Shown here: piece after piece, positions 1-7,378 of the stretch
Layout of the letters: every line of letters starts with the position of its first letter
How positions within the stretch are numbered: the stretch's first letter is position 1
DNA from: Planctomycetaceae bacterium
GTDB taxonomy: Bacteria; Planctomycetota; Planctomycetia; Gemmatales; Gemmataceae
DNA: 32,069 nucleotides
Assembly: GCA_013823135.1 (NCBI GenBank)
Contig: PNLP01000072.1
Location: 1-32,069, forward strand
Direction of reading: 5' to 3'
Made by a program: the position numbers and the translations under genes
Notes under the pieces: generated by a model
The model's database searches: none
Told to the model about the DNA's origin: nothing
What the model saw: the letters and a program-made list of their open reading frames with translations, nothing else

Positions 1-24
1 TGAAAACTTTCTCGGCTTCGCCAT
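1..24 (-). CDS. Start of a transposase OrfA-like gene (partial, 8 codons)
   Basis: An ATG at 24 on the minus strand is preceded by AAGGAGG with a 6-base spacer, one of the best ribosome sites in the window. The eight visible residues are MAKPRKFS. IS3-family OrfA proteins often begin with this kind of basic stretch before a helix-turn-helix (typically MxKRRKFSxEFK). The rest of the gene is outside the window, so the product is inferred from these residues plus the IS-like end at position 90. Confidence 0.4.
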
Positions 25-90
25 GGGATACCTCCTTCACCTCAGGTTATCCCAACTCTACCCCGCGCCCAGTTTTTGGGGCGCAGTACA
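1..90 (-). mobile_element. End of an IS3-family (IS150-like) insertion sequence, cut by the window edge
   Basis: Read on the minus strand from position 90, the sequence begins TGTACTGCGCCCCAAAAACT, which has the TG start and TGTACTGC-CCC pattern of IS150/IS3-type terminal inverted repeats. About 65 bases inward a strong ribosome site leads into an ORF that begins like an IS3 OrfA. The element would therefore occupy position 90 leftwards, and the host sequence resumes at 91, just downstream of the LRR gene. The other end and any target duplication lie outside the window. The assignment rests on remembered end sequences and eight residues, so it is moderate. Confidence 0.5.
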
Positions 91-109
91 GGCTTTCGCG
101 CGTTCTGCC

Positions 110-138
110 CGAAGCCGCTTGCGGCTTCGCGGGAGAGC
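110..138. repeat. Half copy of the GCTTGCGGCTTCGC palindromic element
   Basis: Positions 110-129 form a small hairpin with arms CGAAGCCGC/GCGGCTTCG. The 17 bases GCCGCTTGCGGCTTCGC (113-129) are identical to part of the 52-bp palindrome inside tilS at 20701-20752, and the following bases (GGGAGAGCC against AGGCGAGCC) are also close. It lies just downstream of the LRR gene stop, between that gene and the putative IS end. Confidence 0.6.
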
Positions 139-142
139 CGAG

Positions 143-1471
143 TCATTCCCGTGGGCGCAGATTCCGCATTTCCAGGTGCCGCCGAAGTCCCTGTGTCACG
201 CCGTTGGGAACGATCAAGTGACGGAGAGACCGCAGTTGCGTCTTCAGGAAGGGCCGACATCCCGTGTCGCCGAGGGGATTAAACGCCAGGTCGAGCGTGG
301 TGAGGTGGTTCAGGTACTGGCTTTCGGCCAGGGCACGCGCACCGTCGTCGCCAATCTGGCACCCACGGAGCCGAAGCACTCGCAACCCCGCGAGGTGGGG
401 GCACCCAGCCAGCACGCGGGCACCTTCGTTGCCCAGTTGATCGTTCTGGCCCAGATCGAGTTCCTGCAAGCGAACCACACCCGATTCGTTCATCGGGCTC
501 GCTCGCGTCAGGATCACGTGCAGCCCCGCAGCGTTGAGGTTGTTGTTGGAGAGGTCGAGGATCGGCACACGAAGGAGATCATGTGCCCGACTGATGGTGT
601 GCAGCCGCGCCACACCAATCTCATTTCCCGCCAGTCCGAGCCGGTGGAGCGACGTGAGCCGTTCTGAACCCGCGACCGCCTCGGCTCCCGTGGGGCCAAG
701 CCGGTTGTTTCGCAACTCCAGATAGCGGACGTTCCCCAGATGCGACGACGCGGCCAGCGCCCGTGCACCCGTCTCGCCCAACTCGTTGTCCGTCAGGTCG
801 AGTTCTTCCAGGTTCGCCAGATTCGTGCTGGTTGCGAGGTGCTCGGCCGAGTTGTCCTCGAAACGGTTGCGACCGAGGTAGAGCCGCTTCAACCCGGCGA
901 GGTGGGGCGAGTCGGCAACCGCACGGGCGAGTGGCTGGCCTTTGTGCGAGGCATATACGGTGAGGGCTGCGAGCCGGTTCAGGTATGGGCACTGGAAGGC
1001 CAGCGGCAGGTTGCGATCGAGGTCGAGCAGGGCGACATGCCGCACCGGCCCCGCGACGAACAACTCGTGAGCGTGCCGAATCCACTGAAGCACCGAGACC
1101 TTCACTTCCTCCACGAAGCCCCGGCGGAACTCCAGACCGGTTGCCAGACCGCGAAAGGGAATGGTCCAGTCTTCGCGGTGAGAGTCGAGGAGATCACGTT
1201 CCGCAACGAGTAACCGGCCGTGGAGTTTCGTCCTGGCTCGTTCGCGCTCGGCACGGGCGCTCGGCGTGGCGTTGGGCTCGTCGGGTTCGACCTCATCATG
1301 CAAGCGGGCCAGGGCGATCTGCACACGAATCAGGTAAGCCCGCTCCGGCCCCCATTCCGGGTTGCCAACCGCGCCCTGTTCTTCGAGCCAGTCGGCGTAG
1401 ATCAGGCGTGGCGCGTCGTCGTCCGGGTAAGCCCGAATCCTCTGGAGGAACGCTTCAGCTTCGGTCTGCAT
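143..1471 (-). CDS. TIGR02996 domain-containing leucine-rich-repeat protein
   Basis: A 442-residue protein. The first ~35 residues carry the planctomycete TIGR02996 signature (AFLQRIRAYPDDDAPRLIYA, then DWLEEQG), a short domain named for its occurrence next to repeat proteins. From about residue 150 to the C-terminus there are ribonuclease-inhibitor-type leucine-rich repeats with the recurring pattern LxxLxLxxNxLGxxGAxALAxS, so it probably makes a curved protein-binding surface. There is no signal peptide or membrane segment. The start at 1471 is chosen because TIGR02996 begins there and AGGAG lies about 11 bases upstream; a longer frame to 1519 adds 16 residues without family support. The cellular role is unknown. 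Confidence 0.85.
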   Translation of the reverse strand: MQTEAEAFLQRIRAYPDDDAPRLIYADWLEEQGAVGNPEWGPERAYLIRVQIALARLHDEVEPDEPNATPSARAERERARTKLHGRLLVAERDLLDSHREDWTIPFRGLATGLEFRRGFVEEVKVSVLQWIRHAHELFVAGPVRHVALLDLDRNLPLAFQCPYLNRLAALTVYASHKGQPLARAVADSPHLAGLKRLYLGRNRFEDNSAEHLATSTNLANLEELDLTDNELGETGARALAASSHLGNVRYLELRNNRLGPTGAEAVAGSERLTSLHRLGLAGNEIGVARLHTISRAHDLLRVPILDLSNNNLNAAGLHVILTRASPMNESGVVRLQELDLGQNDQLGNEGARVLAGCPHLAGLRVLRLRGCQIGDDGARALAESQYLNHLTTLDLAFNPLGDTGCRPFLKTQLRSLRHLIVPNGVTQGLRRHLEMRNLRPRE

Positions 1472-1545
1472 CGCCGCCCTCACTCCTGATGCTGGCACAC
1501 TCCAAGGGCTCTCCGCCATTGTTGGGGACGCACTTGTTTTTGGTC

Positions 1546-1605
1546 GGGAGGGCGAGGCTCCTGCCGAGCCGATGGTCTGTGGCTCGGCAGGAGCCTCGCC
1601 CTCCC
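1546..1605. repeat. Perfect 25-bp-arm inverted repeat between divergent genes
   Basis: The arms 1546-1570 and 1581-1605 are perfectly complementary (left arm begins GGGAGGGCGAGGCTCC) around a 10-base loop. The element sits in the ~300-base gap between the LRR gene (minus) and the DUF1559 gene (plus), so it is not placed as a terminator for either. It looks like a dispersed palindromic repeat of the kind abundant in Gemmata-type genomes. No second copy is seen in this window. Confidence 0.8.
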
Positions 1606-1731
1606 ATAACCAAGTTTCCCCCCCGAATCGCGGAGAACCACTTCAGGTTAACAGGCATTTCACACTTCCGCAGTGAAATGGCTCAGCGAACAAAAATAAA
1701 CACTTGCCCTAACCAATCTGTTAGCCGAGAC

Positions 1732-1737
1732 TAATAT
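1732..1737 (+). promoter_or_regulatory. Possible -10 box upstream of the DUF1559 gene
   Basis: TAATAT lies about 37 bases before the chosen start of the DUF1559 gene, in an unusually AT-rich stretch (about 1685-1745). A TTGCCC hexamer at 1704-1709 is 22 bases upstream, too far for a standard sigma-70 spacing, so only the -10 element is suggestive. Confidence 0.25.
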
Positions 1738-1773
1738 TCTGATTCAGTGATCCTTAACCACACGGAGGCCACC

Positions 1774-2748
1774 ATGGCAGACGACCCCCACCTGAGGCGA
1801 TTTCGCCAGGGTTTCACGCTGATTGAGCTACTTGTTGTGATCGCCATCATCGCGGTGCTGATTGGTTTGTTACTCCCTGCGGTGCAAAAAGTCCGCGAGG
1901 CCGCCGCGAAGTCGCAGAGCCAGAACAACCTGAAACAGATCGGGCTCGCACTCCACAATTACCACGACTCATACCAACGGTTCCCGTCAGGATACCTGGC
2001 CGATACTTACAGCCCGTCGGCAAACCCCGCAACTCTCGACGCCCCGCCTGGCTGGGGGTGGGGCACCCTGATCCTTCCCTATGTGGAGCAGGACGCACTG
2101 TACCGGCAACTTCGCCTCGATCTCCCGGCATGGGACTCGGCCAACGTCACGGCGGTAAAGAACGCACCGAAGGTGTTCCTGAACCCGGCGGCCCCGAACG
2201 CGACACCCACGATCCAGGTGAAGACGGACACCGGGACCGTGCTGGCGGAGTGGGGGCGTTCGCATTACGTCGTGAACAACGGGCAGGACGAGTCGTGGGT
2301 CTATGTTCAACACAGCCTGGCGGGATTACCAGGGACCGGGCCGTTCTATCGCAACTCGAAGACACGGATGGGGGACGTGACCGATGGTCTGAGCAACACG
2401 GTGTTCGTCGGTGAGCACACCTCAGTGAGCGACAAGACGTGGGTCGGCGTTCACCCGGACGCCTCGTGCTGCCCGACCGACCCGGCCCGCTTCCCGTTCA
2501 CCGCCTGCGACGGGGCTGCCACGCTGGTGATGTGCCACAGCGGCCCAGCGGCGACCGAGCCGGGCGTCGTTCACCCGCCGAGTTTCCCGACGTGTCACGT
2601 CTGCCAGATGTACGGCCCCTGGAGCGGTTCGGGCGGGAACGTGCTGTTCGGCGACGGGAGCGTGAAGTTCATCCCCACGCGCATCAGCCTGACAACCTGG
2701 GCCGCGCTGTCCAGCATGAACATGGGGGACATTCCCGGTGAATGGTAG
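1774..2748 (+). CDS. DUF1559 domain-containing protein (prepilin-like)
   Basis: A 324-residue member of the DUF1559 family, which is greatly expanded in planctomycetes. It has a type IV pilin/pseudopilin-like N-terminus: after a short basic leader comes GFTLIELLVVIAIIAVLIGL, a prepilin peptidase site followed by a hydrophobic helix. The conserved block AVQKVREAAAKSQSQNNLKQ follows, and the C-terminus carries NVLFGDGSVKFI, the H-x9-DG type motif of the family. It is probably exported and assembled or anchored at the membrane; the exact function is unknown. The ATG at 1774 is preferred over one at 1747 because GGAGG lies 5 bases before it. The next gene overlaps its 3' end. Confidence 0.93.
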   Translation: MADDPHLRRFRQGFTLIELLVVIAIIAVLIGLLLPAVQKVREAAAKSQSQNNLKQIGLALHNYHDSYQRFPSGYLADTYSPSANPATLDAPPGWGWGTLILPYVEQDALYRQLRLDLPAWDSANVTAVKNAPKVFLNPAAPNATPTIQVKTDTGTVLAEWGRSHYVVNNGQDESWVYVQHSLAGLPGTGPFYRNSKTRMGDVTDGLSNTVFVGEHTSVSDKTWVGVHPDASCCPTDPARFPFTACDGAATLVMCHSGPAATEPGVVHPPSFPTCHVCQMYGPWSGSGGNVLFGDGSVKFIPTRISLTTWAALSSMNMGDIPGEW

Positions 2749-3178
2749 TTCCTCAGACGACGAACCGCCCCGCTCGAACTCCCGCTGGCTCGTGGGCGTG
2801 CTGGTCCTCTTGACCATTCCGCTTGTTGTGATCTGGTGGCCGGGCTGCCGCCAATACCCGGCCGTGACCAGCAAGGAATCGCTGGAGGCGATGAAGTTGC
2901 TGTACTCGGCGTGCAACACACGCGACCCGGTTCGGCTCGGTCAGGTCGAGCAACGGGTGGAGAAACTGGTCCGCGAGGGGAAGATGACCCCAGCCGAGAG
3001 TGCGAGCTTCGGGCGGATCGTCGCGATGGCCCGAGCTGGCAACTGGCAGGAAGCCGAGGATGCCGCGTTCAAATTCGCACAGGATCAGGTGGGCGCGGGC
3101 TCTGCAGACCACGACCCACACGACCACGCGAAGGATGAGCCGAAAGCGAAACCCACGAAAGCGAAAGCGAAACCGTAA
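2738..3178 (+). CDS. Small single-pass membrane protein, downstream partner of the DUF1559 gene
   Basis: A 146-residue protein of unknown function. A GTG start at 2738 overlaps the end of the DUF1559 gene by 11 bases, indicating translational coupling; GGGGGAC lies just upstream. Residues ~17-36 form one membrane helix (LVGVLVLLTIPLVVIWW), followed by a helical, charged region of about 80 residues and a His/Asp-rich then Lys/Ala/Pro-rich tail (DHDPHDHAKDE, then KAKPTKAKAKP). Small membrane proteins coupled to DUF1559 genes recur in planctomycetes, so a joint role at the membrane is a reasonable inference. Nothing more specific is visible. Confidence 0.75.
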   Translation: MNGSSSDDEPPRSNSRWLVGVLVLLTIPLVVIWWPGCRQYPAVTSKESLEAMKLLYSACNTRDPVRLGQVEQRVEKLVREGKMTPAESASFGRIVAMARAGNWQEAEDAAFKFAQDQVGAGSADHDPHDHAKDEPKAKPTKAKAKP

Positions 3179-3243
3179 TCGGAACATGCGGCGAAGGTGT
3201 TTGCTAGAATCGGGGTGGCTCATTTGCGCCCCGGAAACTGCTC

Positions 3244-4197
3244 ATGCGCACGCCCCGATGCCCTCGCTGTGGATTCGCCTTCGCCTGGGACGGCCGGAAG
3301 TGCAGCCATTGCCCGCCACCGTCCCGTGCCCGCCAACTCTGGGAATCGATCAGCCGGTTCGAGGAACAGGTCAACTCGACGAAAGACATCACGCCGCGAC
3401 AACTGCTGGCGATTGCTGGTGGGTGCCTGCGCCGCGTCGAGGAACATTTGTCCGAGGCGCTGATCGGCGTGGCGGATGCGCTGGAGCGAGGACCAGCCGC
3501 GATCCGCCGAATGGCACCACTCGCCGCGGAGAGCGAATTCTCAGCCACGAGCCCGGAGTTGCCGTTCGCAAACGCGCTGAATCCGATGCTGATCGCAGTG
3601 GCGAGGAACACGATTCCGGAGTTGTTCCGGGCCGTGACATACCTCGCAGTGATCTGCCGGACGACCATTGGAAACCATGCGTACCCGCCGCGGGGAGTGT
3701 TGTCTTTCTCGCTTCCTCGGGAACTGGAACGCTACCGGGGGAGCCTCGAACGCGAGATTCACTCTCTTGAAACACGTGCGCCCGGAAGGCCCGTCGAGAC
3801 CTATCGGCGTCTTCTTCAGCACCATCTCCAGGGCCGAGCCGAAGTTGAACAGCTTATCGCGGCCCACGAACATCTCGACAACCAGTTGACACATTACAAC
3901 CAACTCCGCTGGCAGTTGATGGCCGCCGAGGAACGGGCTCAGTGCGAAATGGTTCGCGACATGCAAATCTACCCCGAGATCACGGTCGCGTTCGACCCCG
4001 AGTGGCGCACGAGCACGGCGGTCGCGATGGCGCAGGGGTTCGTCGAATCGCGTGATTTCAGTGCCATGCCCATCCTCGCGGACGCACTTCAGGATGCCGG
4101 TTGCGAAGACCCCGAAATCCTCGAACACTGCCGCGCCGAGAAGCCGCACTACCGCGGTTGCTGGGTGATTGAGATGATTCTTGCGGACGGGAAATGA
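3244..4197 (+). CDS. Zinc-ribbon protein with a planctomycete C-terminal module, function unknown
   Basis: A 317-residue protein. The N-terminus holds a Cys4 zinc ribbon (CPRCGFAFAWDGRKCSHC, residues ~6-23). The middle is helical and charged, probably partly coiled coil. The last ~55 residues carry a motif recurring in Gemmata-type proteins: FDPEWRTSTAVAMAQGF, then SRDFSAMPILADALQDAGC and HCR...HYRGCWVIEMIL, which in my recollection often closes TIGR02996-type proteins. There is no signal peptide or membrane helix, so it is probably cytoplasmic. No enzymatic motif is recognised. The ATG at 3244 opens directly onto the zinc ribbon. The gene stands alone and is convergent with the next gene. 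Confidence 0.8.
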   Translation: MRTPRCPRCGFAFAWDGRKCSHCPPPSRARQLWESISRFEEQVNSTKDITPRQLLAIAGGCLRRVEEHLSEALIGVADALERGPAAIRRMAPLAAESEFSATSPELPFANALNPMLIAVARNTIPELFRAVTYLAVICRTTIGNHAYPPRGVLSFSLPRELERYRGSLEREIHSLETRAPGRPVETYRRLLQHHLQGRAEVEQLIAAHEHLDNQLTHYNQLRWQLMAAEERAQCEMVRDMQIYPEITVAFDPEWRTSTAVAMAQGFVESRDFSAMPILADALQDAGCEDPEILEHCRAEKPHYRGCWVIEMILADGK

Positions 4198-4200
4198 GAA

Positions 4201-4223
4201 CGGCCGCCCCATCGGGGCGGCCG
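4201..4223. repeat. GC-rich hairpin between convergent genes (CGGCCGCCCC element)
   Basis: The arms CGGCCGCCCC/GGGGCGGCCG flank a 3-base loop, lying 3 bases after the stop of the zinc-ribbon gene and before the stop of the opposing SurA-like gene. It can act as a bidirectional terminator-like hairpin, though it lacks a T-run. It belongs to the same repeat family as the copies at 7231-7289, 10343-10367 and, inside a gene, 15361-15379. Confidence 0.75.
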
Positions 4224-4244
4224 CTAAACACGCTTGCCGCGTCA

Positions 4245-7061
4245 TCATTCGATGCCGCGTTTGTCGTTCTCTTCGAGCTTCTTCTTCTGTTCTTCCGTGG
4301 CCTCGTACTTGAACTCCTTCTTCAGCAACCCGAGGACGGACAGGTACGCGTTCCGCTGGCTCTGCTGGCGGAACATGCCCAGCACCTGCGGGCCGCCGAA
4401 CCGCTCGCTGAACTCGCCCGCGGCCACTTCCAGCTTGTAATCGCTGTCGGTCTTCTCTTCGCGTTTCACGAGCGTCACGACGTAGTAGGTGTCCTTCGGG
4501 GCGTCCGTGAGGACCGAAACCGTCTTCAGCGGCTTCGTGCGGTCGTCCATAATCGTCCGCCCGAACTCGTTCGTCGGGTAGCGGAGGTTCTCGCTGGCGC
4601 GAATCTGGAACGGCTGAAGCGGCGTCGGCATCGTCGGGCGGAAGATGTCGCTCTGGAAGCCCTTCTCGCCGGTCGGGTCGGCCACGGTCGTCAGCGGGGC
4701 GACGCCGCGGATCATGAACGGCTCGCCGCGACCGACTGCCAGGTCACGCAACTTCGGCAGCAGAACCGGCTCGGCCGTTGAGTCGAACACGCGGATGTCG
4801 TTGGCGAGCTTCTCGGCCTCGGCCTTGGCAAGTTCGCGTGCCTTCTTGTGCTTCCACGCACGGACGACGTCCTTGTAGATCTCCGAGTTCGGGTCGTCGC
4901 TCCACAGCCGTGGCTTGGCGTTTTCTTCGGTCTTGCGCCACACGACGTACTGGGCCTTCGTCTTGAGATCGTCGTCCATCAGAGGCCGTTCGTTCGGGTA
5001 GTACATCGGTGCGAGGGTGCCGGTTGCGGGGCTTCGGGTGCGGGTCATCGGGTTGTTCACCCAGAAGAACTTTTCGCCGAACGGCACGTAACCGCGTTGT
5101 TGTTGCTGGGCGTGGGGCGAAGCGGCTGCCCGCAGCATTTCCCGTTGAGCGAACAGCAGCGGGGTGAGTGCGGCGTCTTCCTCCAGGGTCCACTCGCTTC
5201 GGAGAACGGTGTTCCCCTCCACCTTCAGACCGCGGCGAGCGACGAACTCGTCGATGAACTTCTGGGCTGCGGCTTTGTCCTTGGCCTTCCCATTCTCCGA
5301 CAGCTTGTTGACTTCCGTGATGAACTTCTGAACGTCCTCACTCGCCAGTTCGCGGGCGTTCCGTGCGAGCAGTTCCTTTAGCAGCGTCGGGCGGTAAGCC
5401 TCGATCGGCAGCGGCTTGGGAACCATCGTGCGGTAGGCCACTTCGCCACCCATCAGGGTGTTGAGCATCCCGGTGACGGGCAGGGCACCCAGGATCAGCG
5501 GGAGGCCCGCACGGGCACGGTCGCGAATTTCGTAAGCGATTGGGCCAGTACCCATCACAGCCGCGGCGGCGAATGGGTTGCCGAAACCGAGCAATTGCCC
5601 ACCCAGCGCACCGGCGGCGACGCCGAGGTTACCAGGGCGAACGACGCTGGTGTCGAGGAGTAATCCCAGCGGTTCGGTGAGGAACGCGGAACCCGCGGAC
5701 TTGCTCCACCGGAGGTCCACCTCACTGCGGTGCATCCTTGCGAATTGGAGTTCGTACTCGGCTTCCAGCAGCGCGTCCTTGACGGCCACCGGAGCGATTG
5801 CGGTTGCCAGGTAAGCCGGGCTCAGGCCGAACAACGGAACTGTGAGCATCGAGCCCGTTTTGGCGATGGGGTCGCCGAGCTTGAGGCGTTCCGCAGCCAT
5901 TTGCGTGTAATACGCCTCGCTACCGTTGACCGAGAAGTAGTTGACGAGGATCTTGCGCGGTTCCTTGAACCCTGGCGTTTCCTTGCCGGGGTTGGCTTCT
6001 TCGTCCTTGAACTGCTGGTAAAGGCTCTTGAGTTCGTTGAGAACCGCAGGGTCTTTCAAGTTCGGATCGGGGATGCGGCTGATGAAGTCCGCTGCCGACA
6101 CCGGGATCACGGCGTAGGTCGTTGGGCTGCACTGTTCGCGGAAGAATTCGAAGGCGTCGTGTGGCGTGTTGAACGCCGGGAAGCCGCCGAAGTTGTTACC
6201 ACGCATGGCGTGCGCGTCGCCACCCAGCACAGCCACCTGAGCGGTTCGCACGCGGAATTCTTCTGCGACAGCCTTCAAACAGGCGTCCATCGTGAAGCCG
6301 GGCATGCTCTGCGCCATCGCCTTCTGAACCGCGACCTGGGCAGAAGCACCGAACGAGCCGAAGAACTCACGCTCGATGAGGATCTTCACGTCGGCCGTGG
6401 TGAAGGTGATTCCGAGTTGGTCCGCCTTCTTTTGCCAGAGCATGAAGGTGATCATCTCGGACAGCGTGCGGTTTGGCGCGAGAGCGAAATACTGCTCAGG
6501 GCCGCCCGCCATCTGGGCCTGTTGCAACGCGGTGCTGATCGCGATGCTCTGAATCTTCGCGTTCGCGACTTCCTTGTCCTCCGGCTTGGCCGTCGGCGAG
6601 AAGGCGAGTTGGCGAACCTGATCGTGCATACCCTGCTGAATCTGGGCTGCGAACTGCGCGAACTGAGGGTTTCGCAGTTGCTGCTCCATGCTCAGGATGC
6701 GTTCCATCATCTGCCGCGGTTCCGGACTCATACGGTTCAGTTGCTCGATGACGGACGACTCCAAACGGTCCATCGTCATCATCGCGGCGAGGCTCATGTA
6801 CTTGTTCGCCATCACCCGCTGATACCGCAAACCATTGCGGGTATTCGTGAGTTCGGCTTCATAAACCTTAGTGCCGTCGATGGTGCAAACGACGTCGCCG
6901 CGTTGCCCCTTGGCACCCAGCCAGCGAGGCAGCCAGTCGAAGAAATCGGCACCGCCGCCGAGCCCGCTGGAGAGCACGAACGTGAACATGATGAACACGG
7001 TCACGACGGCGAAGATCGCCTTTTGATTCCGCCGGAAAATGTTGAACGGATTGTATGCCAT
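4245..7061 (-). CDS. Large membrane-anchored SurA/PpiD-like protein
   Basis: A 938-residue protein. The short cytoplasmic N-terminus MAYNPFNIFRRNQK is followed by one membrane helix (residues ~14-33), and the remainder is expected outside the cytoplasmic membrane. The segment after the helix (GDVVCTIDGTKVYEAEL) and the helical region to about residue 280 resemble the SurA N-terminal chaperone domain, as in PpiD. I do not see a clear parvulin isomerase motif in the middle or C-terminal part, so catalysis is uncertain. An Ala/Gly-rich hydrophobic stretch near residues 440-510 is odd for a soluble domain. The ATG at 7061 has GAGGA about 6 bases upstream. The likely role is folding or quality control of exported proteins. 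Confidence 0.75.
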   Translation of the reverse strand: MAYNPFNIFRRNQKAIFAVVTVFIMFTFVLSSGLGGGADFFDWLPRWLGAKGQRGDVVCTIDGTKVYEAELTNTRNGLRYQRVMANKYMSLAAMMTMDRLESSVIEQLNRMSPEPRQMMERILSMEQQLRNPQFAQFAAQIQQGMHDQVRQLAFSPTAKPEDKEVANAKIQSIAISTALQQAQMAGGPEQYFALAPNRTLSEMITFMLWQKKADQLGITFTTADVKILIEREFFGSFGASAQVAVQKAMAQSMPGFTMDACLKAVAEEFRVRTAQVAVLGGDAHAMRGNNFGGFPAFNTPHDAFEFFREQCSPTTYAVIPVSAADFISRIPDPNLKDPAVLNELKSLYQQFKDEEANPGKETPGFKEPRKILVNYFSVNGSEAYYTQMAAERLKLGDPIAKTGSMLTVPLFGLSPAYLATAIAPVAVKDALLEAEYELQFARMHRSEVDLRWSKSAGSAFLTEPLGLLLDTSVVRPGNLGVAAGALGGQLLGFGNPFAAAAVMGTGPIAYEIRDRARAGLPLILGALPVTGMLNTLMGGEVAYRTMVPKPLPIEAYRPTLLKELLARNARELASEDVQKFITEVNKLSENGKAKDKAAAQKFIDEFVARRGLKVEGNTVLRSEWTLEEDAALTPLLFAQREMLRAAASPHAQQQQRGYVPFGEKFFWVNNPMTRTRSPATGTLAPMYYPNERPLMDDDLKTKAQYVVWRKTEENAKPRLWSDDPNSEIYKDVVRAWKHKKARELAKAEAEKLANDIRVFDSTAEPVLLPKLRDLAVGRGEPFMIRGVAPLTTVADPTGEKGFQSDIFRPTMPTPLQPFQIRASENLRYPTNEFGRTIMDDRTKPLKTVSVLTDAPKDTYYVVTLVKREEKTDSDYKLEVAAGEFSERFGGPQVLGMFRQQSQRNAYLSVLGLLKKEFKYEATEEQKKKLEENDKRGIE

Positions 7062-7114
7062 TGTCGTTCCTCAACTTACGGCGACGGCGAACATGCGCCT
7101 GAGTGCTGCGGGGG

Positions 7115-7142
7115 TTGACAGCAGTACCATCGCTGTCCTAAT
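7115..7142 (+). promoter_or_regulatory. Candidate sigma-70-type promoter upstream of topA
   Basis: TTGACA at 7115-7120 is followed after 16 bases by CCTAAT (7137-7142), four of six matches to the -10 consensus. It lies on the plus strand in the 317-base gap between the divergent SurA-like gene and topA, about 235 bases before the topA start. The rest of this gap holds the compound palindromic element at 7231-7289 and no gene I can support. Confidence 0.35.
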
Positions 7143-7230
7143 GGTGAGGGCGCGATGCCTCCCTCAATCCACCGATTGTAGTAATTCCGAGAACCGGAAC
7201 AATCGGAAAGGAAACAGTCAGGAACTTGGC

Positions 7231-7289
7231 TTAGCGGTCGCCCCACCGGGGCGACGAAAGTGTGCCGCCCCGTTGGGGCGGCCGCTTAA
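7231..7289. repeat. Compound palindromic element upstream of topA (two hairpins inside an outer inverted repeat)
   Basis: Two hairpins, GTCGCCCC-ACC-GGGGCGAC (7237-7255) and GCCGCCCC-GTT-GGGGCGGC (7264-7282), lie between near-complementary outer ends TTAGCGG and CCGCTTAA. The units match the single hairpins at 4201, 10343 and 15361, so this appears to be a paired copy of that repeat. It lies in the topA leader, where it would fold strongly in the transcript. Confidence 0.75.
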
Positions 7290-7378
7290 CCGGAACCACG
7301 ATCTCGCACCCAAAACGGCCAAGTGCCGTCTAATTCGATAAACCGGCGGTCACGAACAACCTGATGGAGTTCTCAAGA

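Noticed and set aside
1704..1737. Complete sigma-70 promoter TTGCCC/TAATAT before the DUF1559 gene
   Set aside because: The 22-base spacing is outside the working range, so only the -10-like box is kept, at low confidence.
4201..4223. Classic rho-independent terminator at the convergent junction
   Set aside because: The stem is strong but lacks a T-run on either strand, and the same sequence occurs inside a gene, so it is listed as a repeat with possible terminator-like action.
5730..7118. A 462-residue open frame on the plus strand across the SurA-like gene
   Set aside because: It is the complement of a gene with good start, signal and codon use; the translation shows the shadow-frame composition.
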